NCBI GenBank assembly: GCA_947577065.1
Contig: CANPTT010000008.1
Coordinates: 1-64,000 of the forward strand
From: an uncultured Pseudoflavonifractor sp.
Lineage (GTDB): Bacteria > Bacillota > Clostridia > Oscillospirales > Oscillospiraceae
Length of the DNA stretch: 64,000 bases
Reading direction: 5' to 3'
In this document: positions 15,554-24,735 of the stretch, piece after piece
Layout: each line of letters opens with the position of its first letter
Position numbering within the stretch: position 1 is the first letter of the stretch
Translations under genes and position numbers: made by a program
Notes under the pieces: generated by a model
The model's input: only the letters and a program-made list of their open reading frames with translations
What the model was told of the DNA's origin: nothing
Database searches by the model: none

Positions 15554-16654
15554 CTATGCTTCGATCAGACGTCCAAAATACCAGCCCGTAACCCCATCCT
15601 TTTTGCACAGAGCCCCCCGGCTGGTCTGCCGCGCCACACTGAGCCTGTCCCCCGCCGTTACAGGCAGCCGGTAATCGGTGGAGTCCTCACAGTAGACCCC
15701 TTCCTCATCCCAGCGCAGATACTCAATCAGTATGTCCAGCTCCCGTCCCGTCTCCATATGGCGGCAGCGGCAAAATTCAGTCCCCGTGTCCAGCACCTCC
15801 ACCCGGCTTCGGCCCCAGCGGATATTCAGCGGATCCTCCGAGGGTGTTTGATCCTCCAGCGCGGTCATGACGGGAAGCCCGTCATAGGCCGCATAGGAAA
15901 ATTCTCCCCCCGGCCTTTGGGGCAGGATCAAGGCGTTTAATTGTCCGTCCGCCTTTAAAACACAGCCTCCGTCAATGCTGGCGATATGCCGGTCATGATC
16001 CAAAAGGGGCTTGGCAGACGGGATGTCCGCCCGGTAGAGGGTCACAGGGGTGTGCCCCACGATCACCCAGCGGCGGAAGGAGCGGCCCTGGTCCAAGAAA
16101 TTATCGTTCTTCATGCAGCCATAGGCGTCCAGCTCGTCCAGCCGGTCCTCCCGCGGCACTCCCCCATGGACGAAAAGATAGTCGTCACTGAGGAGGATGT
16201 GGGGCAAGTCCCGAAGAAAATCCAGTTCGGGGGCAAATGCCTCCCGGATCGCCTCCCGAAGGGCGGGGTATCCGTCCGGCAGATCTGCCCTCAGCCCCAG
16301 TAGCCCCGCCATTTCCACCAAGGCACACTTTTCCTTACGGGTCCGGAACCAATGTTCAAAAAACGCCTCCGGGATCCCATCCCGTCCGTCCACAAAGGCC
16401 AGCGTAATGTTGTCACAGTTCCCCAGCAGGGTGTGGACTGCGTATTTTTTCGACAGCTCCATCACAAAGCGCAGGGTCTCCAGACTGAACTCTGATTTTT
16501 CCAGGATATCTCCTAAAATAAAAAGTTCGTCATTGGCTCCAAACCCCACCTTGTCCAGAAGCCCCTTTAAAAAGGAAAGGTTGCCATGGATATCGCTGAG
16601 CACCAAGGTCCGATGGGCAGAAGATATCGCAACCCGCTTTACGACCGCATTCAT
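15554..16654 (-). CDS. Metallophosphoesterase (calcineurin/PPP-like)
   Basis: The 366-residue protein begins with a metallophosphatase domain: LSDIHGN (D-x-H), GDILEKSE (G-D), LGNCDN (G-N-x-D in place of GNHD/E), VHGGVP and GHTPV. These are the metal ligands of the PPP/symmetrical phosphatase family. The last about 100 residues (from WGRSRVEVLD) form an extra beta-rich domain of unknown function with GWYFGRL at the end. It could act on nucleotides or phosphoproteins. It follows prmA by three bases and is likely co-translated. Confidence 0.8.
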   Translation of the reverse strand: MNAVVKRVAISSAHRTLVLSDIHGNLSFLKGLLDKVGFGANDELFILGDILEKSEFSLETLRFVMELSKKYAVHTLLGNCDNITLAFVDGRDGIPEAFFEHWFRTRKEKCALVEMAGLLGLRADLPDGYPALREAIREAFAPELDFLRDLPHILLSDDYLFVHGGVPREDRLDELDAYGCMKNDNFLDQGRSFRRWVIVGHTPVTLYRADIPSAKPLLDHDRHIASIDGGCVLKADGQLNALILPQRPGGEFSYAAYDGLPVMTALEDQTPSEDPLNIRWGRSRVEVLDTGTEFCRCRHMETGRELDILIEYLRWDEEGVYCEDSTDYRLPVTAGDRLSVARQTSRGALCKKDGVTGWYFGRLIEA

Positions 16655-16657
16655 TTT

Positions 16658-17599
16658 TTACTCCAAAGCTGCGGCCATTGCGCACCAGCCGTCCCGCTCG
16701 ACGCGCTCCAACAGGCGCAGGCCGTTTTTTTTCAGGGCGCCTTCCACCTCATCGGCCCGGGTATCGATGACTCCCGAGCAGATAAATACCCCCTCGGGGG
16801 CCAAATACCCCTTCGCCTGAGCAGAGAGAGGAATGATCACATCGGCCACAATATTGGCAAGGACCAGACGGTAAGGTCCTGTCCGGCCCAGCTCCTCCGC
16901 CAGCTTTTTATCGCAGAGCACATCCCCCGCCCGAACAGTGTAGGCAGACGGCCCGATCCCATTCAAGGCGGCGTTTTCATAGGCTACGTCCACCGATTTG
17001 GGATCGATGTCCACCCCCAGGGCCCGTTCCGCCCCCAAATTCATGGCGGCGATGGATAGGATCCCGCTGCCACAGCCCAGGTCCAATACGGCGTCTCCGG
17101 GTCGGAGGTATTTTTCCAGCAGGGTCAGGCACAGTTGTGTGGAGGCGTGGGAGCCGGTGCCAAAGGTAAGTCCCGGATTCAGATATACCGCCGTGCGGCC
17201 TTGGGGCACATACTTTCCCCGCTCCCACTCCGGAACGATATAGACCCTTTCCCCCACCGCCATGGGCTGGTAGTATTTTTGCCAGCCGTAGGCCCAGTCC
17301 TCTTCCTTCATCACGGTGGTGGAGACCGGAGCTTCGATCCCCGCCAGGGCCTGCGCCATTTGCTCCCTCCCTGTCTCGTCATCGGTAACATAGAACTTGA
17401 CCCGGGCAACACCCTTCATCCGCTCCAAAAGGGTGTCGTCCACATAGTCCCAATATTGGCGGTTCTGTTCCAGAAAGGTCTGAAAATCGCTCTCGCTCTC
17501 CAGCACCAGGCCCTCAGCCCCGTTCATGGTGAGGCGGGCGGCAAGGGTGTCCATTTCCTTGTCGGTGGTCTCCACCGTCACTTCCAACCAGTCATTCAT
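16658..17599 (-). CDS. prmA: Ribosomal protein L11 methyltransferase
   Basis: The 313-residue protein is PrmA, which trimethylates ribosomal protein L11 using SAM. The N-terminal substrate-recognition part (1-120) is followed by the GLTFGTGSHASTQLCLTLLEKYL segment. The Rossmann methyltransferase motif DLGCGSGILSIAAMNLGA, the acidic VDIDPKS and the LANIVADVI (NI/LP-type) motif come next. The start at 17599 has AGGAGG upstream; the longer in-frame extension has no such site. It is first of a pair with the phosphoesterase. Confidence 0.93.
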   Translation of the reverse strand: MNDWLEVTVETTDKEMDTLAARLTMNGAEGLVLESESDFQTFLEQNRQYWDYVDDTLLERMKGVARVKFYVTDDETGREQMAQALAGIEAPVSTTVMKEEDWAYGWQKYYQPMAVGERVYIVPEWERGKYVPQGRTAVYLNPGLTFGTGSHASTQLCLTLLEKYLRPGDAVLDLGCGSGILSIAAMNLGAERALGVDIDPKSVDVAYENAALNGIGPSAYTVRAGDVLCDKKLAEELGRTGPYRLVLANIVADVIIPLSAQAKGYLAPEGVFICSGVIDTRADEVEGALKKNGLRLLERVERDGWCAMAAALE

Positions 17600-17619
17600 G
17601 TTGGGACCTCCTTCCAGGT

Positions 17620-18381
17620 TTAGTAGTCCAACAAAATAGGCACCTGATTTTCCTCCGCGAATTTCAGTGCCTGCCAAAAAAGAGAGAAGGCGAATTTTGC
17701 CAGGGACTGGGTGTCATATTGAAGATGTTCCTTCTCCATTGTGATACCGCCGCCCACACCGATGCTGCCGTCCGCAGGATAGCCCTCGGTGCGGCTCCAA
17801 CTCAGGATCGTATCCTCCTGTGCCTTCCATACCATGGCATTGATTCGCTTCAACTCGTCCCGCAGAATGGCGGTAGTGGCCAACATTCTCTGGTCCCCGT
17901 TGGGCAGAGGCACGCGGAACAGCATACTATCCGGCAGGGGAAGCCACCAGTCTGTTCCCCGGAACAGGGACCAGAACTTTTCCCTATCCTCTGACAAGCG
18001 CTTGATGGAGGGGTGTTCCATGAACTTCCAATCCTTTGGGACTGTGGAAGGCACTGGATCCTCATACACATGGCAGGCAGCCACCAGCAGCAGGGCTCCA
18101 AAGGCGTCCCAGTCCGGTTTGTCGGTAAAATAGGGCTTTTTGTTGTCCTCCGTCCAGGGCGCATAGGGCTTCTGATTTGGCCCGGTGATCGCGTTCAATA
18201 TCTGGTCCCGCCAAGCTTCAACGCTCTTTTGGATCTGGGCGGGAGACAACTTCTCCCACCCCTCCTCCGGAGCAATGCGCTGGAACCCGCAGCCATTTTG
18301 CTCCGCCCACTGTTGGGTCACGGTCTTCCAGTTGTGGGCGTAATACCGGGTCAAGGTCCCGGCATAAATATCAAGTCCCAT
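17620..18381 (-). CDS. Hypothetical protein, 253 aa
   Basis: No family was recognised. The protein begins MGLDIYAGTLTRYYAHNWKT and is rich in Trp and Lys, with no signal peptide or membrane segment. A Gly-rich segment SIGVGGGITMEKEHLQYDTQSLAKFAFSLFW lies near the C-terminus, where many residues are aromatic. The MGLDIY opening recalls short DUFs of phage and Firmicutes origin. It lies 20 bases upstream of prmA in the same direction and 25 bases downstream of the DegV gene, so it may share their transcript. Confidence 0.6.
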   Translation of the reverse strand: MGLDIYAGTLTRYYAHNWKTVTQQWAEQNGCGFQRIAPEEGWEKLSPAQIQKSVEAWRDQILNAITGPNQKPYAPWTEDNKKPYFTDKPDWDAFGALLLVAACHVYEDPVPSTVPKDWKFMEHPSIKRLSEDREKFWSLFRGTDWWLPLPDSMLFRVPLPNGDQRMLATTAILRDELKRINAMVWKAQEDTILSWSRTEGYPADGSIGVGGGITMEKEHLQYDTQSLAKFAFSLFWQALKFAEENQVPILLDY

Positions 18382-18406
18382 AATTGTCTCCCGAAAAACA
18401 GCAAAA

Positions 18407-19279
18407 TTATCTGGGCTCTCCGAAGAAGAAAACCACCGCGCAGCCGGGGCCTGTGTGGGAGCCGATCACCGGGCCGATGTCGCAGATTTTTACATCTTTG
18501 ACCTTACATTTCTCCTTAAGCTGATCCGCAAGATACTCCACGTCCTCCCGGCAGTCGCTGTGACTGAGGAACATGGTCTGACCGGCGGGATCGATGGCGG
18601 TATCCGCCACCTTCTGCACCAGGTAATCCAAGGCCGCCTTCCGGCCCCGGGCCTTCCCCACCGTATCCAGCTTACCGGCGTCATCCACATGGATGATGGG
18701 TTTGATCTGAAGCATAGTCCCCACCATAGCGGTGGTGGCGGAGATCCGGCCGCCCCGCTTCAGGTGCATCAGGTCGTCCACGGTGACCCAATGGCAGACC
18801 TTCATTTTGTTGTCCTCGCACCAGTCCCGGACGGCCTCCAGGCTCTCCCCCGCCAGTCGTTTCTTTCCGGCGTACCAGACCAGCATCCCCTGGCCGGCGG
18901 AAGCGCAGAGGGTGTCCACCACCTGGATCTTCCGCTGGGGAAACTTTTCCCGCAGCTCCTCCGCCGCCATCATGGACGCCTGACAAGTGTTGGATAATCC
19001 CGAGGTAAAGGAGAGAATGAGCACATCCTTTCCGGAGGACAAAATGGGGTCCAGAAGATCTATATACTGCTGCATATTTACCGCCGAGGTAGTGGACATC
19101 TCCCCATCCCGGAGAAGCTGATAGAATTCCTTGGAGCTCATGTTCCGCTTGTCGGGGTGGTCCTCCAGAGTGGTGCCCCGGATGGTAAAGCTCAGGGGAA
19201 GGACTTTCAGCTCCAACTCCTCTACCAGCTCCTGGGGCAGATCGGCGGAGGAGTCGGTAACGATCATATACTCACTCAT
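18407..19279 (-). CDS. DegV family fatty-acid-binding protein
   Basis: At 290 residues this is a full-length DegV (FakB-like) protein that binds a fatty acid and presents it to a DAK-type kinase. The conserved blocks are IVTDSSADLP at the start, EMSTTSAVN, ILSFTSGLSNTCQA, DTLCASAGQGMLV, HLKRGGRIS and IKPIIHVDDAGKL. A FakA partner is not in the window. Its start overlaps the DUF1836 stop by eight bases, so the two are coupled. Confidence 0.92.
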   Translation of the reverse strand: MSEYMIVTDSSADLPQELVEELELKVLPLSFTIRGTTLEDHPDKRNMSSKEFYQLLRDGEMSTTSAVNMQQYIDLLDPILSSGKDVLILSFTSGLSNTCQASMMAAEELREKFPQRKIQVVDTLCASAGQGMLVWYAGKKRLAGESLEAVRDWCEDNKMKVCHWVTVDDLMHLKRGGRISATTAMVGTMLQIKPIIHVDDAGKLDTVGKARGRKAALDYLVQKVADTAIDPAGQTMFLSHSDCREDVEYLADQLKEKCKVKDVKICDIGPVIGSHTGPGCAVVFFFGEPR

Positions 19280-19826
19280 GCTGCTTTTCTTCCTTTCGTT
19301 CCTTCTTGGATTTTTTTTGCGGCTCGGGTCGGCCCCGACGGATCAGATCCAGGACCCGCTGACAGGCCAACTTGTCGGCATAGCTTCTCATCGCCAGCTC
19401 CAGGGCCAGAGCAGGAAGCTCCTCCTCCCCCAGCTCGGGGTCCAGCCTCCCGGCTGTGGCGTCCAGAGCCTTGTCCAACTCCGTCTGAAACCGGACATAC
19501 ATCTGTTGCGCCCCCTCTCCGGCATGCTGTCCCACCAGCATCCCGGCGTCCTTTACGGGGAGGATCTGCTTCAGCGCGCAAATGGCGGTCAGATAACACA
19601 GATGGGGCCTGGAATACCGTTTCCCCTCTGCCCGTGGCAACAGGCCATCCTTAATGTAATTGTTCACCATAGCGGAGGTGAGCCATTCCTCCTCCCCGTA
19701 ACGAATAAGCTGCCGGGGCATATATCCAATGACCTGATCCATGTAAAGGCTCAGGTCGGGCAAAGCGTCCCATTGGGCGGGCCGCTGGGTCTCCAGCCGC
19801 CGCTTGAGCTCACCGAGTTCTTCCAC
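19272..19826 (-). CDS. DUF1836 domain protein
   Basis: The 184-residue protein matches DUF1836, a Firmicutes family with a MerR/HTH-like fold: the LTSAMVNNYIKDGLLPRAEGKRYSRPHLCYLTAICALKQIL segment is diagnostic. A basic C-terminal tail (PEPQKKSKKERKEEK) suggests nucleic acid binding. The start is GTG at 19826, immediately after AGGAGGG; the longer in-frame start has no ribosome site. DUF1836 genes commonly neighbour DegV genes, as here. It is probably a regulator; this is inferred. Confidence 0.82.
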   Translation of the reverse strand: MEELGELKRRLETQRPAQWDALPDLSLYMDQVIGYMPRQLIRYGEEEWLTSAMVNNYIKDGLLPRAEGKRYSRPHLCYLTAICALKQILPVKDAGMLVGQHAGEGAQQMYVRFQTELDKALDATAGRLDPELGEEELPALALELAMRSYADKLACQRVLDLIRRGRPEPQKKSKKERKEEKQHE

Positions 19827-19947
19827 CGCTCTCCCTCCTGTCTTTTTTAGAAGCAAAGGTATTGTACCACATTTGGAAGGAGGTAGTAAAGTCCGCCGCC
19901 GCCGGTTTTCCGGCATATTGGGTCACATAACAAAAATATGTGATATG

Positions 19948-19980
19948 TGAAAAAGGAGGGCGCCGGAAGGCGCCCTCCTT
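19948..19980 (-). terminator. Terminator of ppdK
   Basis: A 12-bp perfect stem, AAGGAGGGCGCC around a four-base loop, is followed by TTTTTC on the minus strand, nine bases after the ppdK stop. Confidence 0.88.
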
Positions 19981-19988
19981 CAAGTCTC

Positions 19989-22628
19989 TTAGCGGGGGTT
20001 CTTAATGGCGGCCTGCGCAGCAGCCAGGCGGGCAATGGGTACCCGGAAGGGGGAACAGGACACATAATCCAGCCCCACACTGTGGCAGAACTCCACGCTG
20101 GTGGGGTCGCCGCCGTGCTCGCCGCAGATGCCCAGATGGATATCCGGTCTGGTCTGACGGCCCAGCTTGGCGGCCATGGCCACCAGCTTGCCTACGCCGT
20201 TCTGATCCAGGCGGGCAAAGGGATCGCTCTCATAGATCTTCTGGTCATAGTAATAGCTGAGGAATTTCCCTGCGTCATCCCGGGAGAAGCCGAAGGTCAT
20301 CTGGGTAAGATCGTTGGTACCAAAGGAGAAGAACTCGGCCTCCTTGGCGATCTCGTCGGCGGTAAGGGCGGCCCGGGGGATCTCGATCATGGTGCCGACC
20401 TTGTACTTCATATCAGAGCCGGCGGCCTTAATGACCTCATCGGCTGTGGTCACCACCACATTTTTGACAAACTTCAGTTCCTTGACCTCGCCCACCAGGG
20501 GGATCATGATCTCAGGGACCAAGGTCCAGTCGGGATGCTTCTTCCGCACGTTCAAGGCTGCCTTGATAACGGCGCGGGTCTGCATCGCGGCGATCTCAGG
20601 ATAGGTGACCGCCAGACGGCAGCCCCGGTGTCCCATCATGGGATTGAACTCATGAAGGGAGTCGATGATAGCCTTGATCTCCGCCACGCTCTTCCCCAGA
20701 TCCTTTGCCAGCAGCTCAATGTCCTTCTCCTCGGTGGGGACGAACTCATGGAGGGGAGGATCCAGGAACCGGATCGTGACAGGGCAGCCCTCCATGGCCT
20801 CGTAAATACCCTCAAAATCGCTCTGCTGCATGGGCTCCAGAACGGCCAGGGCGGCCTCCCGCTGCTCGACGGTGTCGGAGCAGATCATACGGCGGATGGC
20901 AGGGATCCGGTCGGCGTCAAAGAACATGTGCTCGGTCCGGGTCAGGCCAATGCCCTGGGCGCCCAGCTCCCGGGCCTTTTTGGCGTCGGCGGGGGTGTCG
21001 GCGTTGGTGCGGACCTCCAGTTGGCGGAATTTATCGGCCCAGCCCATGATCCGGCCAAACTCTCCGGCAATGGTGGCGTCCACAGTGGGAATGGCCCCAT
21101 CGTAGACGTTGCCGGTAGAGCCGTCCAAGGAGATAAAGTCGCCCTCATGGTAGGTCCTTCCAGCCACCTCAAACTTCTTATTGGCCTCGTCCATCTTAAT
21201 GTCGCCGCAGCCGGAGACACAGCACTTACCCATACCGCGGGCCACCACGGCAGCGTGAGAGGTCATGCCGCCGCGGACGGTGAGGATCCCCTGGGCCGCC
21301 TTCATGCCCTCGATATCCTCGGGAGAGGTCTCCAGACGGACCAGGACCACCTTCTCGCCCTTCTCATGCCACTGCTTGGCCTCCTCCGCAGTAAAGACGA
21401 TCTTGCCGCAGGCGGCGCCGGGAGAGGCAGGCAGAGCCTTGGCGATGGGGGTGGCAGCCTTCAGGGCCTTGGCGTCAAACTGGGGGTGGAGAAGAGTGTC
21501 CAGGTTGCGGGGATCGATCATGGACACCGCCTTCTTTTCATCGATCATCCCCTCATCCACCAGGTCGCAGGCGATCTTCAGGGCGGCCTGGGCGGTCCGC
21601 TTGCCGCTACGGCACTGGAGCATATAGAGTTTTCCGTTCTCTACGGTGAACTCCATATCCTGCATGTCCCGATAATGGTCCTCCAGGGTGGCGCAGACCT
21701 TTACAAACTCGGCGTAGGCGGCGGGGAACTTGTTCTCCATCTCAGAGATGGGCATGGGGGTCCGCACGCCGGCCACCACGTCCTCCCCCTGGGCGTTGGT
21801 CAGGAACTCGCCCATCAGCTTCTTCTCACCGGTGGCGGGATCCCGGGTAAAGGCCACGCCGGTGCCGGAGTTGTCGTTCAGGTTACCGAAGACCATGGGC
21901 ATCACGTTGACGGCGGTGCCCCAGGAGTAGGGGATATCATTGTCCCGGCGGTACACGTTGGCACGGGGGTTATCCCAGGAGCGGAACACGGCCCGGATGG
22001 CCTCATAGAGCTGGACCTTGGGATCGGAGGGGAAATCCTGCCCCAGCTGCTTTTTATATTCCGCCTTAAACTCGGCGGCCAGCTCCTTAAGGTCCCCGGC
22101 GGTCAGGTCGATGTCAAGCTGCACGCCCCGGCGCTCCTTCATTTCGTCGATGAGCTTCTCAAAATATTTTTTGCCCACCTCCATAACTACGTCGGAGAAC
22201 ATCTGGATAAAGCGGCGGTAAGAGTCATAGACAAACCGTTCAAACTTGGGATCGGGGTTGCCGGCGATCATAGCGGCCACCACCTCGTCGTTGAGTCCCA
22301 GGTTTAAAATGGTATCCATCATGCCGGGCATGGAAGCCCGCGCACCGGAACGGACGGAGACCAACAGGGGATTTTGGAGATCGCCGAACTTCTTGCCGTT
22401 GAGCTCCTCCATCTTGGTCACGTTCTCCCAGATCTCGGCCATGATCTCATCGTTGATCTTCTGGCCGTCCTCATAATACTGAGTACACGCCTCGGTCGTG
22501 ATCGTAAAGCCCTGGGGCACCGGCATGCCGATATTGGTCATCTCAGCCAGGTTGGCTCCCTTGCCGCCCAATAGCTCCCGCATATCGCGGTTGCCCTCGG
22601 AAAATTTGTAGACATACTTTTTTGACAT
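19989..22628 (-). CDS. ppdK: Pyruvate, phosphate dikinase
   Basis: At 879 residues this is full-length PPDK, which interconverts pyruvate + ATP + Pi and PEP + AMP + PPi. The N-terminal ATP-grasp domain carries LLGGKGANLAEM and ARASMPGMMDTILNLG. The central swivel domain carries the phospho-histidine in GGMTSHAAVVARGMGK. The C-terminal PEP/pyruvate TIM barrel carries IGLTRTEHMF, EIMIPLVG, FGTNDLTQMTFGFSRDD and LGICGEHGGDP. In anaerobes PPi-linked PPDK runs in glycolysis or gluconeogenesis. Its own promoter and terminator flank it, so it is a single-gene unit. Confidence 0.98.
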   Translation of the reverse strand: MSKKYVYKFSEGNRDMRELLGGKGANLAEMTNIGMPVPQGFTITTEACTQYYEDGQKINDEIMAEIWENVTKMEELNGKKFGDLQNPLLVSVRSGARASMPGMMDTILNLGLNDEVVAAMIAGNPDPKFERFVYDSYRRFIQMFSDVVMEVGKKYFEKLIDEMKERRGVQLDIDLTAGDLKELAAEFKAEYKKQLGQDFPSDPKVQLYEAIRAVFRSWDNPRANVYRRDNDIPYSWGTAVNVMPMVFGNLNDNSGTGVAFTRDPATGEKKLMGEFLTNAQGEDVVAGVRTPMPISEMENKFPAAYAEFVKVCATLEDHYRDMQDMEFTVENGKLYMLQCRSGKRTAQAALKIACDLVDEGMIDEKKAVSMIDPRNLDTLLHPQFDAKALKAATPIAKALPASPGAACGKIVFTAEEAKQWHEKGEKVVLVRLETSPEDIEGMKAAQGILTVRGGMTSHAAVVARGMGKCCVSGCGDIKMDEANKKFEVAGRTYHEGDFISLDGSTGNVYDGAIPTVDATIAGEFGRIMGWADKFRQLEVRTNADTPADAKKARELGAQGIGLTRTEHMFFDADRIPAIRRMICSDTVEQREAALAVLEPMQQSDFEGIYEAMEGCPVTIRFLDPPLHEFVPTEEKDIELLAKDLGKSVAEIKAIIDSLHEFNPMMGHRGCRLAVTYPEIAAMQTRAVIKAALNVRKKHPDWTLVPEIMIPLVGEVKELKFVKNVVVTTADEVIKAAGSDMKYKVGTMIEIPRAALTADEIAKEAEFFSFGTNDLTQMTFGFSRDDAGKFLSYYYDQKIYESDPFARLDQNGVGKLVAMAAKLGRQTRPDIHLGICGEHGGDPTSVEFCHSVGLDYVSCSPFRVPIARLAAAQAAIKNPR

Positions 22629-22699
22629 AAAGTATCCTCCTTCATTCCGCTCTGGTGTAATTTTTTTGTGCGCAATTTTGAGCTTGACAGATATATTTG

Positions 22700-22728
22700 A
22701 TTATAAGCACTTTGGCCTGGAAAAGCAA
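22700..22728 (-). promoter_or_regulatory. Promoter of ppdK
   Basis: TTGCTT (22723-22728) and a perfect TATAAT (22700-22705) on the minus strand are 17 bp apart, giving an approximately 65-base leader with AAGGAGGA before the ATG. Confidence 0.72.
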
Positions 22729-22746
22729 GGAATCTTTTCCTCTTTT

Positions 22747-23484
22747 TCACGTTTTTTCCTTCACAAAGGGACCCAGCCATTTTTGGGCGGACCGGGTCAT
22801 TTCCCGTGAAAAGGCCGACTCATATTTTCTCTCGCAAAAAGCCCTGATCCATTCCTCAAAGCTCCGCTGCCCCGTATGGCCCTGAAACATCGACCGCAGC
22901 TCCTCCCCAGTAAGGGTGCGGTAGCGGTTTTCTGAAACCGTATATCTGCTCTCAAACCGCTTCGGCTTGGGGCGGGCCGCCTGCTGCTCTGTGGGATGGC
23001 CGATCACCAAAAGAGCGGCTGGGAATACAAATTCAGGCAGTCCCAGCAGCTGCCGTACCCGCTCCTCATTTTCCAAAATATCCCCGATGTAGCAGCTTCC
23101 CAGTCCCAGGGCCTGTGCTGCCGTCACCACATTTTGGGCGGCGATGAGAGCGTCCGCCATGGCCAGAAGGGCATCTCCCAGCCCGGGACTCCGGGGCGTC
23201 AGCCCCGCCTCTCGATACGCCTCCAACCATCTTTGGCAGTCGGCACAGAAAACAAGGACCATGGGGGACGCGGCGATAAAATCCTGGTGGTCACACAGCT
23301 GAGCCAGCTCCTCCTTTTCCTCTTGATCCGTCACGTCAAGAATGGTATAGAGCTGCTGGCATCCGGCGGTGGGAGCCTGGAAGGCGCACTCCAGCAAAAG
23401 GGTTCTCTCCTCCGCCGCCACAGGCTCCTCGGTAAAGATCCGGACAGATCTTCGGTCATACAAGCTTTGGATCACAGGGTCCAT
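22747..23484 (-). CDS. Nitroreductase family oxidoreductase
   Basis: The 245-residue protein is a FMN-dependent nitroreductase-fold enzyme. Its RRSVRIFTEEPV start forms the FMN phosphate site (Arg-Arg-Ser), followed by ECAFQAPTAGCQQLY and the GLGSCYIGDILEN loop. An additional about 60-residue C-terminal tail (from RPKPKRFESRYTV) resembles the NfsA/FRP-like group. The substrate is unknown. The start at 23484 follows GGAGGAGGA. It is divergent from the LacI operon, which contains two other, shorter nitroreductases. Confidence 0.85.
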   Translation of the reverse strand: MDPVIQSLYDRRSVRIFTEEPVAAEERTLLLECAFQAPTAGCQQLYTILDVTDQEEKEELAQLCDHQDFIAASPMVLVFCADCQRWLEAYREAGLTPRSPGLGDALLAMADALIAAQNVVTAAQALGLGSCYIGDILENEERVRQLLGLPEFVFPAALLVIGHPTEQQAARPKPKRFESRYTVSENRYRTLTGEELRSMFQGHTGQRSFEEWIRAFCERKYESAFSREMTRSAQKWLGPFVKEKT

Positions 23485-23604
23485 TGGGATCCTCCTCCGT
23501 ATATTCTTTGCTCCTATCATGCCACAGGATAAAAAATTTTTCAACCGGGAAAAGCGCCCCAATGGGACCATTGAACGCCTGTCAAAAAAGGAAAGGCAAA
23601 ATTA

Positions 23605-23660
23605 TTGACAAAAATAGATGGGTCTGCTATACTTCTTATTGGTTGGTTTAACGTTTGATT
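23605..23660 (+). promoter_or_regulatory. Promoter and LacI-type operator of the nucleoside operon
   Basis: TTGACA (23605-23610) and TATACT (23628-23633) are 17 bp apart. Just downstream, TTGGTTTAACGTTTGATT (23643-23660) holds an AACGTT core with a central CG, as in LacI-family operators. The site overlaps the start of transcription, the position expected for repression, and suggests autoregulation by the LacI protein. Confidence 0.7.
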
Positions 23661-23670
23661 AACGGAGGTA

Positions 23671-24735
23671 ATGGATGTGCACGCCACATTAAAGGACATT
23701 GCAGACGAGGTCGGGACCTCCATCACCACCGTCTCAAAAGTGCTAAACGGAAAAGAGATCCGTGTTTCTGAGGACAAGCGCCAGGAGATCCTGGCGGTGG
23801 CCGAGCGCCTGAAATATCTGCCCAACATTTCAGGCGTCAATCTTCGGAAGGGCTGCACCGACCTGATCGCCGTCATTGTGGGCGATCTCCTATACCCTTA
23901 CTACGCCAAGCTGCTCAAGGAGATGAGCGATCTGATCAGCTCCCGCGGCAAAAGCGTGATCGTCTGCGACATCGATAACAACGAGGAGATGGAACGAAAG
24001 CACTACCAGCGGCTGAAGAGCGGGTATGTGGACGGAGCCATTATCGTTCCCTCCCCCATCAATCGCTCAGAGGACAATGTGAAACAGGTCACCAAGATCC
24101 TGAGCGGCATCGACATGCCCATCCTGATGGTATCCGGCGACGGAGGAGAGGTGTATCCCGACTTCACCACCGTGGGGACCGATTCCGAAAAATGCGGGTA
24201 TATCGCCACCAAGCACCTGATCGAGCTGGGTCACCGCAGGATCGCCTATGTGTCCGAGCCCAGGGAAACGGGGCGGACCAATCCCCGGCTATGGGGCTAC
24301 ATCGCCGCGCTGCAGGAGGCCGGCATCCCCTATCAGCCTGAATGGGTCGCCTTGGGCCGCACCCGCTACAACGGTGGACGGACGGCCTATCAGGAGCTGG
24401 TCGGTCACGGGGTGACCGCGGCGGTTTGTTCCAGCGATATGCTGGCCATCGGCTTTGCGGGAGCAGCTATGGCGGACGGCTGTCTGGTCCCGCAGAACTG
24501 CTCTGTGATCGGCATGGATAACATCATGGCCACCGAGCAAAACACCCCCCAGATCACCACCGTCTCCCAAGGAGTGGGAGAGATCGCCCAAATTGCCGTG
24601 CAGGAGCTTTTTGACGACCTGGACGCCCGGAGACGCGGGCAAAAAAGAAAGCTCTGCCACATTCAGATCGAGCCCGAGCTGGTCGTGCGGCACAGCACCG
24701 CCGCTCCCCGGCAGAACGGGGGAAGCCGCCTATGA
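23671..24735 (+). CDS. LacI-family transcriptional regulator
   Basis: The 354-residue regulator has an N-terminal LacI HTH with hinge helix (HATLKDIADEVGTSITTVSKVLNGK, then LKYLPNISGVNLRKG) and a periplasmic-binding-type ligand domain (IAVIVGDLLYPYYAKLL to the C-terminus). A GTG two codons later would sit at better spacing from the GGAGG site, so the exact start is uncertain. It is the first gene of a ten-gene operon, overlapping the MFS gene by four bases. The effector is probably a nucleoside or a derivative, by context. Confidence 0.9.
   Translation: MDVHATLKDIADEVGTSITTVSKVLNGKEIRVSEDKRQEILAVAERLKYLPNISGVNLRKGCTDLIAVIVGDLLYPYYAKLLKEMSDLISSRGKSVIVCDIDNNEEMERKHYQRLKSGYVDGAIIVPSPINRSEDNVKQVTKILSGIDMPILMVSGDGGEVYPDFTTVGTDSEKCGYIATKHLIELGHRRIAYVSEPRETGRTNPRLWGYIAALQEAGIPYQPEWVALGRTRYNGGRTAYQELVGHGVTAAVCSSDMLAIGFAGAAMADGCLVPQNCSVIGMDNIMATEQNTPQITTVSQGVGEIAQIAVQELFDDLDARRRGQKRKLCHIQIEPELVVRHSTAAPRQNGGSRL

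Noticed and set aside
19947-22307. A 786-codon plus-strand open frame opposite ppdK
   Set aside because: It is the antisense shadow of a highly conserved GC-rich gene; ppdK motifs are complete on the minus strand and the plus frame has no ribosome site or domain.
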